Source of the DNA: Ovis canadensis
Taxonomy: Eukaryota; Chordata; Mammalia; Artiodactyla; Bovidae
Assembly: GCF_042477335.2 (NCBI RefSeq)
Contig: NC_091250.1
Location: 129,677,384 to 129,741,383, forward strand
Direction: 5' to 3'
Length of the DNA stretch: 64,000 nt
Part shown: in pieces, positions 52,537-63,491 of the stretch
Numbering within the stretch: position 1 is the stretch's first letter
How the letters are laid out: each line of letters starts with the position of its first letter
Translations under genes and position numbers: made by a program
Notes under the pieces: generated by a model
The model's database searches: none
Told to the model about the DNA's origin: nothing
What the model saw: only the letters and a program-made list of their open reading frames with translations

Positions 52537-54656
52537 TTCAGTTCAGTTCAGTCGCTCAGTCGTGTCCGACTCTTTGCGACCCCATGAATCGCAGCACGCC
52601 AGGCCTCCCTGTCCATCACCAACTCCCGGAGTTCACTCAGACTCACGTCCATCGAGTCTGTGATGCCATCCAGCCGTCTCATCCTCCGTTATCCCCTTCT
52701 CCTCCTGCCCCCAATCCCTCCCAGCATCAGAGTCTTTTCCAATGAGTCAACTCTTCGCATGAGGTGTCCAAAGTACTGGAGTTTCAGCTTTAGCATCATT
52801 CCTTCCAAAGAAACCCCAGGGCTGATCTCCTTCAGAATGCACTGGTTGGATCTCCTTGCAGTCCAAGGGACTCTCAAGAGTCTTCTCCAACACCATAGTT
52901 CAAAAGCATCAATTCTTTGGCCATGGCCATCATACATGACTACAGGAAAAACCATAGCCTTGACTAGGCGGACCTTTGTTGGCAAAGCAATGTCTCTGCT
53001 TTTGAATATGCTATCTAGGTTGCTCATAGCTTTTCTTCCAATGAGTAAGCGTCTTTTAATTTCATGGCTGCAATAAACATCTGCAGTGCTTTTGGAGCCC
53101 AAAAGAATAAAGTCTGACACTATTTCCACTGTTTCCCAATCTATTTCCCATGAAGTGATGGGACCAGATGCCATGATCTTCATTTTCTGAATGTTGAGCT
53201 TTAAGCCAACGTTTTCACTCTCCTCTATTACTTTCATCAAGAGGCTGTTTAGTTCCTCTTCACTTTCTGCCATAAGGGTGGTGTCATCTGCATATCTGAG
53301 GTTATTGATATTTCTCCCGGCAATCTTGATTCCAGCTTGTGTTTCTTCCAGCCCAGCATTTCTCATGATGTACTCTGCATATAAGTTAAATAAGCAGGGT
53401 GACAATATACAGCCTTGATGTACTCCTTTTCCTATTTGGAACCAGTCTGTTGTTCCATGTCCAGTTCTAACTGTGGCTTCCTGACCTGCATACAGATTTC
53501 TCAAGAGGCAGGTCAGGTGGTCTGGTATTCCCATCTCTCTCAGAATTTTCCACAGTTGATTGTGATCCACACAGTCAAAGGCTTTGGCATAGTCAATAAA
53601 GCAGAAATAGAAGTTTTTCTGGAACTCTCTTGCTTTTTCCATGATCCAGCAGATGTTGGCAATTTGATCTCTGGTTCCTCTGCCTTTTCTAAAACCAGCT
53701 TGAACATCAGGAACTTCACGGTTCACGTATTGCTGAAGCCTGGCTTGGAGAATTTTAGGCATTACTTTACTAGCATGTGAGATGAGTGCAATTGTGCGGT
53801 AGTTTGAGCATTCTTTGGCATTGCCTTTCTTTGGGATTGGAATGAAAACTGACATTTTCCAGTCCTGTGGCCACTGCTGAGTTTTCCAAATGTGCTGGCA
53901 TATTGAGTGCAGCACTTTCACAGCATCATCTTTCAGGATTTGAAATAACTCAGTAGGAATTCCATCACCTCCACTAGCTTTGTTCGTAGTGATGCTTTCT
54001 AAGGCCCACTTGACTTCACATTCCAAGATGTCTGGCTCTAGGCGAGCAATCACACCATCGTGATTATCTGGGTTATGAAGATCTTTTTTGTACTGTTCTT
54101 CTGTGTATTCTTGCCACCTCTTCTTAATATCTTCTGCTTGTGTTAGGTCCATATCATTTCTGTCCTTTATCGAGCCCATCTTTGCATGAAATGTTCCCTT
54201 GGTATCTCTCATTTTGTTGAAGAGATCTCTAGTCTTTCCCATTCTGTTGTTTTCCTCTATTTCTTTGCATTGATCGCTGAAGAAGGCTTTCTTATCTCTT
54301 CTTGCTTTTCTTTGGAACTCTGCATTTAGATGCTTATATCTTTCCTTTTCTCCTTGGCTTTTCGCCTCTCTTCTTTTCACAGCCATTTGTAAGGCCTCCT
54401 CAGACAGCCATTTTGCTTTTTTGCATTTCTTTTCCATGGGGATGGTCTTGATCCCTGTCTCCTATACAATGTCACAACCTCTGTCCATAGTTCATGAGGC
54501 ACTCTGTCTAGCAGATCTAGGCCCTTAAATCTATTTCTCACTTCCACTGTATAATCATAAGGGATTTGATTGAGGTCATACCTGAATGGTCTAGTGGTTT
54601 TCTCTACTTTCTTCCATTTAAGTCTGAATTTGGCAATAAGGAGTTCATGATCTGAG
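52537..54656 (-). mobile_element. BovB LINE, 5'-truncated, best-kept RT frame
   Basis: Reverse strand, 2.1 kb, from the TTCAGTTCAGTTCAG tail to just past the endonuclease end (complement of GGCTCAGATC near 54650). It lacks most of the endonuclease and so cannot move alone. It abuts a SINE at 54663. Confidence 0.95.
52689..54437 (-). CDS. BovB reverse transcriptase ORF, partial, 582 codons
   Basis: The longest open frame in the window. It begins at an internal ATG in the endonuclease-RT linker. RT motifs follow in order: NKASGGDGIP, FIPIPKKGNAKECSNYRTIAL, FRKGRGTRDQ, DYAKAFDCVDH, VHQGCILSPCL and YADD at residues 382-385, so the catalytic aspartates are kept. A deletion of about ten codons replaces [10 protein letters not shown] with a short MYDGHG junction near 52930, and a stop at RRRRG cuts off the last 45 or so residues. 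With no endonuclease and a broken tail it is not a working element, but it is the only copy here with an unbroken RT. Confidence 0.85.
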   Translation of the reverse strand: MEKKCKKAKWLSEEALQMAVKRREAKSQGEKERYKHLNAEFQRKARRDKKAFFSDQCKEIEENNRMGKTRDLFNKMRDTKGTFHAKMGSIKDRNDMDLTQAEDIKKRWQEYTEEQYKKDLHNPDNHDGVIARLEPDILECEVKWALESITTNKASGGDGIPTELFQILKDDAVKVLHSICQHIWKTQQWPQDWKMSVFIPIPKKGNAKECSNYRTIALISHASKVMPKILQARLQQYVNREVPDVQAGFRKGRGTRDQIANICWIMEKAREFQKNFYFCFIDYAKAFDCVDHNQLWKILREMGIPDHLTCLLRNLYAGQEATVRTGHGTTDWFQIGKGVHQGCILSPCLFNLYAEYIMRNAGLEETQAGIKIAGRNINNLRYADDTTLMAESEEELNSLLMKVIEESENVGLKLNIQKMKIMASGPITSWEIDWETVEIVSDFILLGSKSTADVYCSHEIKRRLLIGRKAMSNLDSIFKSRDIALPTKVRLVKAMVFPVVMYDGHGQRIDAFELWCWRRLLRVPWTARRSNQCILKEISPGVSLEGMMLKLKLQYFGHLMRRVDSLEKTLMLGGIGGRRRRG

Positions 54657-54659
54657 TTC

Positions 54660-54785
54660 ACGACTTCCCTGGTGGCTCAGACAGTAAAGCGTCTGCCTAC
54701 AATTCGGGAGATAAGGGTTCAGTCCCTGGGTCGGAAAGATCTCCTGGAGAAGGGAATGGAAACCCACTCCAGTGTTCTTGCCACC
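54660..54785 (+). mobile_element. Bov-tA SINE, 3' truncated
   Basis: ACTTCCCTGGTGGCTCAGAC to ACTCCAGTGTTCTTGCC, then an A tract. Inserted at the 5' edge of the BovB. Confidence 0.9.
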
Positions 54786-54921
54786 CTCCAAAAAAAAGGG
54801 CCTCAAAGAAATACAGGCAGAGAAGGTATTCATCAGGTAATATCCATATACTGCTAATATAAATATGCATACAGATGATCATCACAGTGTCTTTTTATTT
54901 TAATAATGAAAAGCATCATTA

Positions 54922-55136
54922 GTGTTGTTTAGTTGCTAAGTCATATCTGACTCTTTGTGACCCCATAGACTGTTGCCCGCCAGGCTCCTCTGTCCATGGA
55001 ATTTCCCAGGCAAGAGTACTGGATTGGGTTGCCATGTGCTTCTCCAGTGGATTTTCTGACCCAGGGATGGAATGAATCTGTATCTCCTGCATTGGCAGGT
55101 GGATTCTTTTCCAACTGAGCTATCAGGGAAGCCCTC
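54922..55136 (-). mobile_element. Bov-tA SINE
   Basis: TTGTTTAGTTGCTAAGTCATATC to GAGCTATCAGGGAAGCCC. Confidence 0.93.
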
Positions 55137-55535
55137 CATAAAGAAGGCTGAGGGCCAAAGAATTGATGCTTTCCAACTGTGGTGCAGGAGGAAACTCTTG
55201 AGTGTCCCTTAGACTACAAGGAGATCAAACCAGTCAATCTTAAAGGAAATCCACCCTGAATATTCATTGGGAGGACTGTTGCTGAAGCTGAAGCTCTAAT
55301 ATTTTGGCCACATGATGCGAAGAGCTGACTCATTGGAAAAGACCCCAATGCTGGGAAAGATGGAAGGCGGGAGAAGAGGGCAACAGAGGATGAGATGGTT
55401 GGATGGCTTTACTGACTCAATGGACATGAGTTTGAGCAAACTCTGGGTGACAGTGAAGGACAGGGAAGCCTGGGGTGCTGTAGTTCATGGGGTTGCAAAG
55501 AGTTGGACACGTTGTAGGACTGAAAAACAACAGCC
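55137..55535 (+). mobile_element. BovB 3' end fragment
   Basis: CATAAAGAAGGCTGAGGGCC to GTTGTAGGACTGAAAAACAAC. It is followed at 55538-55572 by a reverse BovB fragment. Confidence 0.92.
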
Positions 55536-55537
55536 AT

Positions 55538-55572
55538 AATCTGCATATCTGAGATTGTTGATATTTCTCTCT
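55538..55572 (-). mobile_element. 35-bp reverse BovB RT fragment after a BovB 3' end
   Basis: ATCTGCATATCTGAGATTGT and TGATATTTCTCTC match the complement of the BovB YADD region with about four differences. The usual 5' inversion would lie upstream, not beyond the 3' end. Confidence 0.75.
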
Positions 55573-56607
55573 CACCTGTAAGAATGCTCAATGCAATGTT
55601 ATTTGTAACAGAGAGAAAAATTGGAGACAGCCTGGAAGTTCATTTATATGTTTACTTTCTGGCTCCCTGTAAGCTGAGCTCCAAGAGGATAGGAACTTGT
55701 CTATCCTCTTCACTGCTCTATCTGCCAGATCTAGTGGGTAAATCAAATACAGGACACATTTTTCTTGTATTTTTTAATAACAAGAATGGGGAGAGTCTAG
55801 AGAAATGCAAGAGATACATCAATGTTGACAGTAACTGTTTCTGGGAGATGGAACTAAAGGTAATGTTTATTTTCCTCTGTGTTGTACTATCTATAAAAAA
55901 TGTATTATGCTTCGAGTGTGAAAATTTTTCAAGAGAAAAATAGAATGACATCAGGGTAAAAAAGAAAGAGAGAGAGAGGGAGGGAGCTTGATTTGCTGAA
56001 CTCTGAGAATGGATTTTTAAAGGCAAACTGAATCATGTAAGACTATCAGAAGGTCCCCAGTGGCAGCCTTTTTCCATCTGGCTATGATGACACAGGAACA
56101 GCCCAACTCTGCAGAGTGGGAAAAGAAATAAATTCCAGTTTTGTGGTGGCCAGCCCTACAGCCACCCCCTCCTCTCAGGGTGGCTTTTCCATAACCTTCT
56201 TTGGGTGCAGACTTGACATTTATCTGTGCAAACAAGGCATCCAGGCTCTTTGGGTGTTCCCAAGCACTTCTGCTCAAGGAAGATAACAAAACACAGATAA
56301 CTCCACTGACAGGACTCTGCCTTTGAATTTGTCTTCCAGAACAAGCAAGCTCTCTCACTGCTGGGGAGAAACAAGCCTGTTTTGAATTGTTTAAGACTGT
56401 GAGATGGTCCTCTCCGGTTCCTCCATGACCAAAGGGAGTTAGCCTTCACTGCAGGGCTGCTCTACAGAATGGTGGCCACCCACTGGAAATCATCATCACC
56501 GTTTATCACCGGGAAGGTAACTCTTTGACACTGTATATGTGAAGCAAGACAGGGAAACCCCTTGTTGGGGGCATTATGTGGGGAATTCAAGGGTCATGTT
56601 AGGGGCA
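55573..56607. other. Old L1-like then unassigned DNA
   Basis: 55573-55940 has AACAGAGAGAAAAATTGGAG and CAGTAACTGTTTCTGGGAG, suggesting old L1. A (GA)n block lies near 55964-55984. No exon is recognised to 56607. Confidence 0.45.
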
Positions 56608-57350
56608 GTGCCAAGGACTGAATAGTGTTCCCCCAAAATCCATATTGAGAGCCCCTTGGACAGTGAGGAGATCAAACCAGTCAATGCTAAAGGGAATCAA
56701 CACTGAATAGTCATTGGAAGGGCTGATGCTGAAGCTGAAGCTCCAATACTTTGGCCACCTCATGTGAAGAGCCAACTCATTGGAAAAGACCCTGATGCTG
56801 AGAAAAATTGAGGGCAGGAAGAGAAGGGGATGACAGAGGATGAGACGGTTGGATGGCATCGTGACTCAATGGTCATGAGTTTGAGCAAACTCCAGGAGAT
56901 GGTGAAGGACAGGGAAGCCTGGCTTGCTGAAGTTCATGGGGTCACAAAGAGTCGGACATGGCTTAGTAACCAAATAACAAACCCACGTGTTGGAGACCTA
57001 GCCCCCGTACACCAGAATGTGACTGTATTGGGAAATGTGCCTTTAAGGAGGTGATCAAGTTAAGATGAGGTCACTGAGCTGGGCCCTAAATCCACCAGGT
57101 CTGGTGTCCTCATGAAAAGGCCAGATCAGGACGCAGATGTACACAGAGAAGGTGACGTGGACACCAAGGAGAAGACAGCCATTGCAAGCCAAGCAGAGAG
57201 GCTGCAGGAGACCAAGCCGCCCTCGCCCTGACCTCGGACTTCCAGCCTCCAGAACTCCGAGAACATAGGTTCCTCTGCATGAGCTCCGCCTCTGGCCCTC
57301 TGTTATGGCAGCCCTGTGCCCGTGTCTCAGCTGCTCTGGTGAGAAAGCCG
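56608..57350 (+). mobile_element. MaLR/MLT-like LTR, split by a BovB
   Basis: Left part CCAAGGACTGAATAGTGTTC and CCCCAAAATCCATATTGA; right part from 56985 with TGTGACTGTATTGGGAAATG, GTTAAGATGAGGTCACTG and CTTCCAGCCTCCAGAACTC. Confidence 0.8.
56646..56980 (+). mobile_element. BovB 3' fragment nested in the LTR
   Basis: TTGAGAGCCCCTTGGACAG to GACATGGCTTAGTAACCAA. It interrupts the MaLR-like LTR and is the younger insertion. Confidence 0.92.
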
Positions 57351-57519
57351 CACTCAGGGGGGCGGAGGGAAGCTCCCAGGGTCCCCTCGACACCAGCAAG
57401 TCCAGATTCCAGTCCAGGCGGGCCTGCCCCAAGCCTTCCCACCGGACCTATAGTTTGCCATGATGATCACCGGGTAGTCATTTGTACAAGATTCTAGAGG
57501 AAGGAGGCACCCAGGGAAG
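57351..57519. other. Unassigned GC-rich stretch
   Basis: No feature recognised. Confidence 0.4.
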
Positions 57520-57531
57520 CCTTCCTAGAGG

Positions 57532-57738
57532 TGGTGGTGGTGGTGGTGGTTTTGTTGCTAAGTCTTTGTGACCCCATGGACAGTACCCCACCAGGATCCT
57601 CTGTCCATGGGGTTCTCCAGCAAGAATACTGGATGGGTTGCCATGCCCTCCTCCAGGGGATCTTCCCGACCCAGGGATCAAATCCAGGTCTCCTGCATTG
57701 CGGGCAGATTCTTTACCAGCTGAGCTATGTGAGAAGCC
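57532..57738 (-). mobile_element. Bov-tA SINE with (GGT)n and perfect target duplication
   Basis: Starts with (TGG)n of about 18 bases, then GTTGCTAAGTCTTTGTGACC, to GCTGAGCTATGTGAGAAGCC. CCTTCCTAGAGG is duplicated at 57520-57531 and 57739-57750. Confidence 0.94.
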
Positions 57739-57750
57739 CCTTCCTAGAGG

Positions 57751-57978
57751 AGGCCGAGCTTAAGCCAGAGCTTGGAGGGGTGGTCAACCCTCACAGGGGA
57801 GAGGAGCAGACCACCACCCTCGAGAACAAAACAGGACCTGCCAGTCCCAGGGCTCGACTGCAGGGAGCATGTGCCTGTGTGGGCGTCCTGGCAGCTCCCA
57901 CCAAGGGATGCACGTGCAGGCATCACCCACCCCGGCAGAGGGCTCCCGGAGTTCTGAATCCTGCTCTGAGGAGTGTGG
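57751..57978. other. Unassigned, no gene seen
   Basis: Non-repetitive as far as I can tell. Confidence 0.4.
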
Positions 57979-58184
57979 TGTCAGTAGCTCAGTTGTGTCT
58001 GACTCTGTGCGACCCATGGACTGTAGCCCACCCTGGCTTCTCTGTCCATGGGATTCTCCAGCCAAGTATACTGGAGTGGGTTGCCATTTCCTTCTCCAGG
58101 GAATCTTCCTGACCCAGGGATCGAACGCGGGTCCCCTGCATTGACAGGTAGGTTCTTTACCATCTGAGCCATGAGGAGGCCCAG
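57979..58184 (-). mobile_element. Bov-tA SINE
   Basis: TCAGTAGCTCAGTTGTGTCTG to ATCTGAGCCATGAGGAGGCCC. Confidence 0.93.
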
Positions 58185-58390
58185 TTCAAATCCCAGCCCT
58201 CCCTCTTTCTGGCTGTGTGCTCTTGGAGAAGTTACACAACCTCTCTGGAAAAAAAAAAAAATGTTGAAAGTTGTTGGAAGCGAACTTTCTTCCCAGGACA
58301 CATGTATTCCTCCGCTGAATATTTCTGGAGCACCTTCAAGGTGCCAGGCGCTGCTGTAGGTACTGAGGACAGGGCAGGGAACAGATCTAT
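58185..58390 (+). mobile_element. MIR and old mammalian-wide relics
   Basis: 58186-58245: TTCAAATCCCAGCCCTCCC and TGTGTGCTCTTGGAGAAG (MIR). 58295-58370: GAGCACCTTCAAGGTGCCAGGC belongs to another old repeat. An A tract at 58249-58261 separates them. Confidence 0.6.
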
Positions 58391-58849
58391 CACCCTCGCG
58401 AAGGACACACGGGAAGCGGGGGAATGCCAGCAGGCGGTCAGGGTGGTCTCTCTGCAGGGGCGCCTGTTGCAGCCAACACAGAAATGAGTAAAAAGCCTTT
58501 GGTGCATACCAGCCACAGAGGCCTGCAGGAGTTGAACAGTCTTGGTTATTCCTCAGCTGGTACAACTGGCAAACACTTGTAGCTGGACTCGCCCTGCACA
58601 AAGCTAACTACTCTCTGAGTCCGTGTGCATGCTGCTCTGCACCTGGCATTCTCCACCACCTCACCTACAACACCCCCACCCCACCCCCACTCCTGTCGGA
58701 TGCTGGCATCTCAGAAGGGAGACACAGCGGATAACTTCAGGGACACCAGCCCGGGGTTGCTGAGCCGCCTGACCCCAGAGTTTGGGCCGTAAATTTACAG
58801 GGGAAAAAAAAAAGTACAAGACCTTCATGAGGATATAAAATGTGTCCCT
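58391..58849. other. No gene seen
   Basis: Includes a C/A-rich patch at 58666-58690. No exon recognised. Confidence 0.4.
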
Positions 58850-58860
58850 ATTCCCCTGGG

Positions 58861-59070
58861 CTTCCCTCATAGCTCAGTTGGTAAAGAATCTGCCTGCAGT
58901 GCAGGAGAACTGGGTTTGATTCCTGGGTCGGAAGATCCCCTGAGAAGGAAATGGCAACCCACTCCAGTGTTCTTGCCTGGAGAATGCCATGGACAGAGGA
59001 GCCTGGTGGGCTACAGTCCATCGTGTTGCAGAGTTGGACATGACTGAGCAACTAAACCGCCACCGCCACC
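58861..59070 (+). mobile_element. Bov-tA SINE with perfect target duplication
   Basis: CTTCCCTCATAGCTCAGTTGG to CATGACTGAGCAACTAAAC and a (CCGCCA)n end. ATTCCCCTGGG is duplicated at 58850-58860 and 59071-59081. Confidence 0.95.
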
Positions 59071-59081
59071 ATTCCCCTGGG

Positions 59082-59969
59082 GAGGGGGCACAGTTCTTAA
59101 GGCACTAGCCTGCTGTGTATTCCCCTTTGCCAAGCAAAGACAAGGCAAAGGAAATAAAGATATTTCCTCCAAGCTGTCTCCCAATTTTTTTTTTTTTTAA
59201 TTGGCACCGGTGGTCAGGCATCCAAGATTTTGGCAACAGTACCCTGCAGAAGTCTGGGAAGGAGACTAGCAGCAGATGGTGTTGAAGGCGCCGTGCCTGC
59301 AGGCCAGTGAGCATCAGCGCTATTATTTCTCATCATCACTCCTGCTCCTGCTGCGGCTTCTCTCCGGCCACCCTGAGGACCACCATCCCAAGGCTCCTCT
59401 CCAAAGCCGCCTGCCACTTTCTTGACATCAAATCCAAGGGACAAGCTCTCCTGTTGGCTTAAACCTGAAGTGCTGGTGATCAGAAGGGACCTCAGGAAGG
59501 ACCCTGCATCTCTCTCACCTTCATAAGCTCCTCGTTCGCCCTGACTTGGTGTCCCTGCTCTTGAGGAAGTGGCTTCCCAGGGAGCTGGCACCCCATGTGG
59601 AGGGAGGCTGGGGTGGCCACCCAGCGGGGTCCACTGCACCCTGCTCAGATCCCAGGGCTGGTTCCCCCAGCAGGGTGGCTGCTGCTCGGGGTGCACCCCC
59701 TGCAGGTGAGCCATTCCCGCAGCTGGGGCTGGGCAGAGTCCTCTAGGAGCATCTGGTGCCAGCCCCCTCAAGAGGAGGCAGACAGAGGAGCCCACGAGCT
59801 CTCTCCAGGTTCTTGCTTTTCGTTCAAAGCCTCCAGCCCATCACCCGGGGATCAAGGTGTGCTCAGGCCTGCTTCTTGCCAGCTTCTAGCCAGCTTCTCG
59901 CTCCTTGGAGGAAACCTCCATCAGTGGAAAATCCAGGGTGCGCAGAGCCAGGTGGGACCAGAAGATGAG
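59082..59969. other. Unique GC-rich block
   Basis: T tract at 59186-59198. Open frames on both strands (59214-59795 minus is 193 codons) without known similarity. Confidence 0.5.
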
Positions 59970-61037
59970 ACCTACTGATTTCAATTCAAGCCCTTTGTCT
60001 ATTTTTAAATCTTGTTGTTTGGGGACGTGGTTGTTGAGTTGTAGGAGCTCTTTACATAGTCTGGACCTCAACCTCCTATTAGATGTGTGTTCTCCAGATA
60101 TTTTCTGCCATTCCTCAGGTTGCTTTTCCCTCTGTTGATGGCATTCTTTGATGCATAAAAGTTCTTCATCTTCATTAAATCCAGTGTATCTATTTTTTAT
60201 TTTTGTCTCCTTGCTTTTGGTGTCATATCTAAGAAATAATTGCCAAATCCAATGTCATAGAGCTTTTCCCAAGTTTTCTTCTGAGCGTTTTACACTTTCA
60301 GGCCTTATGTTGAGATCCATTTTTAGTTAGACTTCGTATATGGTATTAGTAAGGGTCCAGCTTAATTCATTTGTATGTGAATAGTCAGTTTCCCCAACAC
60401 CGTTTCTTAAAATGACTGTCCTTTCCCCTTTAAATGATCTTGACCCTTATTGAAAATATTTGCCCATGTATGAGAGGCTCTGGAGAAGGCAATGGCACCC
60501 GACTCCAGTACTCTTGCCTGGAAAATCCTATGGACGGAGGAGCCTGGTGGGCTGTAGTCCATGGGGTCGCACAGAGTCAGACACGACTGAGCGACTTCAC
60601 TTTCACTTCTCACTTTCATGCATTGGAGAAGGCAATGGCAACCCACTCCAGTGTTCTTGCCTGGAGAATTCCAGGGACAGGGGAGCCTGGTGGGCTGCCG
60701 TCTCTGGGGTCGCACAGAGTTGGTCACGACTGAAGTGACTTGGCAGCAGCAGCAGCAGGAGAGGCTTTATTTCTAGGCGCTCTGTTCTCTTGCACTGGTC
60801 TACATGCCTGTCTTCAAGCCGTTACCACACTGTTTTGATAACTGTAACTTTATGAAAGTTTTGGAATCAGGAAGGGTGAGACTTCTTTGTTCTCTTTCAA
60901 GATTGTTTTCACTATTCAGGGTCCCTTGAGATTCTATATGAATTTTAGGATTTTTTTCTATTTCTACAATAAATGTCATTGGGATTTTTGTGGGGATCCA
61001 CTGAATCTGTAAATCACTTTAGGTAGCATTGACTTCT
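59970..61037 (-). mobile_element. L1 ORF2 region, split by a SINE
   Basis: GTTGAGTTGTAGGAGCTC, CCATTCCTCAGGTTGCTTTTC, TTTTGGTGTCATATCTAAG and TCATTGGGATTTTTGTGGGG are the complement of L1 ORF2. Interrupted by a Bov-A2 at 60480. Confidence 0.85.
60480..60758 (+). mobile_element. Bov-A2 dimeric SINE with target duplication
   Basis: Two Bov-A units joined by a TTCACTTTCACTTCTCACTTTC linker and ending in (AGC)n. GAGAGGCT is duplicated at 60472-60479 and 60759-60766. Confidence 0.94.
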
Positions 61038-61312
61038 TAAAATGTTTATTTACTTGGCTAGTTATTTTTGCCTGCACTGGGTCTTTGTTGCTGCACGGAG
61101 GCTTTCTCCCGCTGTGGCAAGTGGGGGCTCCTCTCTAGTTGCCACACGTGGGCTTCTCATTGCAGTGGCTTCTCTTGTTACAGAACACAGGCTCCAGGCA
61201 CACAGCCTCAGTTACCCCACAGCATGTGGAGTCTTCCCGAAACAGGGGATTGAACCCACGTCCCCTTCATTGGCAGGAGGATTCTTGACCACTGGACTAC
61301 CAGGCAAGGCCA
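61038..61312 (-). mobile_element. CHR-type SINE
   Basis: GCACTGGGTCTTTGTTGCTGC, CTAGTTGCCACACGTGGGC and GGACTACCAGGCAAGGCC. L1-like DNA and a T tract follow at 61313-61390. Confidence 0.92.
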
Positions 61313-61394
61313 ATATTATCTTTTTTTTTTTTTTTCAGTATTGACATCTTAACAATATTAAAGATAAAATTTTTAAATAGTCCTTAATCAATAG

Positions 61395-61609
61395 TCCTTA
61401 ACCTTCCCTGGTGGCTAAGAGGTTAAAGCATCTGCCTTTAATGCAGGAGACCTGGGTTCGATCCCTGGATCAGGAAGATCCCCTGGAGAAGGAAATGGCA
61501 ACCCACTCCAGTATTCTTGCCTGGAGAATCCGATGGACGGAGGAGCCTGGTGGGCTACAGTCCATGGGGTCACAAAGAGTCGGACACGACTGAGTGACTT
61601 AACTAACTT
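61395..61609 (+). mobile_element. Bov-tA SINE
   Basis: TTAACCTTCCCTGGTGGCTAAG to GACACGACTGAGTGACTTAAC. CTTAATCA occurs on both sides as a possible target duplication. Confidence 0.94.
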
Positions 61610-61619
61610 AACTTAATCA

Positions 61620-62490
61620 TGCATCTGTGGTGGGAAAGAGTTTGGCAGTTCCTCAGAAGGTGCGACATAGAATTGCCAGGTGACCCAGCAATTCCACCCC
61701 TAGGTATGTACCCGGAAAACTGAAAGCAGGACTCAGATACTTGTATTCCAGTGTTCAGCATTATTGACAACAGTTAAAAAGACGGAAGCAGCCCAGCTGT
61801 GCATCCGCATATGAGCAGGTAAATGAAACATGACCTATCCACATGATGGAATATTCAGTTCCGTTCAGTCACTCAGTCGTGTCCAACTCTCTGCGACCCC
61901 ATGGACTGCAGCACGCCAGGCCTCCCTGTCCATCACCAACTCCCACAGTTTACTCAAACTCATGTCCATTGAGTCGGTGATGCCATCCAGCCATCTCATC
62001 CTCTGTCATCCCCTTCTCCTCCTGCCTTCAATCTTTCCCAGCATCAGGGTCTTTTAAAACGAGTCGGCTCTTCACATCAGGTGGCCAAAGTATTGGAGTT
62101 TCAGCTTCAGCATCAGTCCTTGCAATGAATGTTCAGGACTGGCTGCAAACTGGGAAAGGTGTGTGATGGAATATTATCTATGCAGAGAAAGGAGTGAGCT
62201 GCTGACACATGCTACAACATGAGCGCATCTTGAAAACATCACGCCATGTGAAATAAGCCAGATTCAAAAGAATAGACACTGCACGGTCCCACTTATACGA
62301 AGCACCTGTAATAGAGAAAATCACAGAGGCGGAAAGTAGAATAGAGGTTACGTGGGGTGGAGGGCAGAGAGGAGTGGGGACTTGTTATCCAGTGGGTCAG
62401 AGTTTGCGTTTGGGATGGTGAAAAAAGTTTCAGAAATCAATAATGGTGATGGTTACACAGCATAGCCTGTACAGCTATTATGATTTTTAA
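61620..62490 (+). mobile_element. Old L1 3' end, split by a BovB
   Basis: ACCCAGCAATTCCACCCCTAGG, GAAACATGACCTATCCACATG, then after the BovB TGCTACAACATGAGCGCATC, GTCCCACTTATACGAAGC and GTGATGGTTACACAGC. Confidence 0.88.
61856..62163 (-). mobile_element. BovB 3' fragment with perfect target duplication
   Basis: CAGTTCCGTTCAGTCACTC to CAATGAATGTTCAGGACTGG, then about 24 bases of unexplained sequence. TGATGGAATATT is duplicated at 61844-61855 and 62164-62175 inside the L1. Confidence 0.94.
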
Positions 62491-62499
62491 CTTTTAAAA

Positions 62500-62790
62500 A
62501 ATAATAATTGTATTTCTTTTTGGCTGTGCTAGGTCTTCATTGCTGCACCCGCGCTTTCTCCCGTTGCGGCCAGCAGGGCCTGCTCTCCAGTTTCAGGGCC
62601 AGGGCTTCCCATCGCAGCGGCTCCTCTTGCTTCGGCTCACGGGCGCTAGAGCGCAGGCTTGGTAGCTATGGTGCATGGTCTAGTTGCCCTGTGGCACGTG
62701 GAATCTTCTCAGACCAGGGATCGAACCCATGTCCTCTGTATTGCAAGGCAGGTTCTTAACCACCGGACTACCAGCGAACTCCCTACGGTG
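62500..62790 (-). mobile_element. CHR-type SINE
   Basis: TTTTTGGCTGTGCTAGGTC, GCTTTCTCCCGTTGCGGCC and ACCACCGGACTACCAGCG, followed by a T tract. Confidence 0.92.
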
Positions 62791-63491
62791 TTTTTTTTTT
62801 TTTCCGGTGTTTTCTTAAATCTTGTTTTTCTTTCAGACAAATTGAAAGTTCATCAGAATGCAAGTCAGTGTGCTCCTGTTGGGGGTGAGATTAGAGGTGA
62901 CTTTTTTCCTGTTTTAAAAACATTGATGTGCTTCATTGTATTATTGTTACAATAAACTCCATGTGCACGTAATTGCCAGCATCCAGTGAAGCCCCTTTCC
63001 CTATTACCTTCCCACCATCCACCCCAAGCCCAGATGCCTGGGACCTACACTTATCTGGGGACCACAGCTTGCAATTGACAGCTGTCTTTTCCTGTTATTC
63101 TGAGTCAAGGCAGGGAACAGGGCACACAGGTGAAACCGGCAGGCTTGACACACACCCCCACCCCACATCTTGGTGACTCAGTGGCTATGATCCCTTGCCT
63201 CCTCCCACCCCCTGCCCTGTGCAGAGCTGCCCTCAGGGTGGGGAGGAAGAGCGCAAAGAATGCCTGTTTCCTCATAGGCTCCGAGTCGCCTCCTCCACCC
63301 AGATGCAGATCCAGGCCACCCTGATGAAACCCGGTGTGCTCCCCAGCTAATGTCACAGCCCAGCAAGACCTACCGGCTTATCAGACCCACAGCTCCCAGA
63401 TCAGGGGAGGAGAAAAGGCTTGGGAATCCATTTAGAGCTCTCACCATGTTTCTCCCCACCAAAGACATTCTGTTAAAGATTTTCCTCTAGG
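62791..63491. other. No gene seen
   Basis: Unassigned DNA with short open frames on both strands. Confidence 0.45.

Noticed and set aside
53415-53780. Frames starting MMYSFSYLEPVCCSMSSS and repeated at several loci
   Set aside because: They are antisense shadows of the BovB RT and recur wherever that region is present.
59214-59795. 193-codon minus-strand frame
   Set aside because: GC-rich open frame without a domain or splice structure that I can support.
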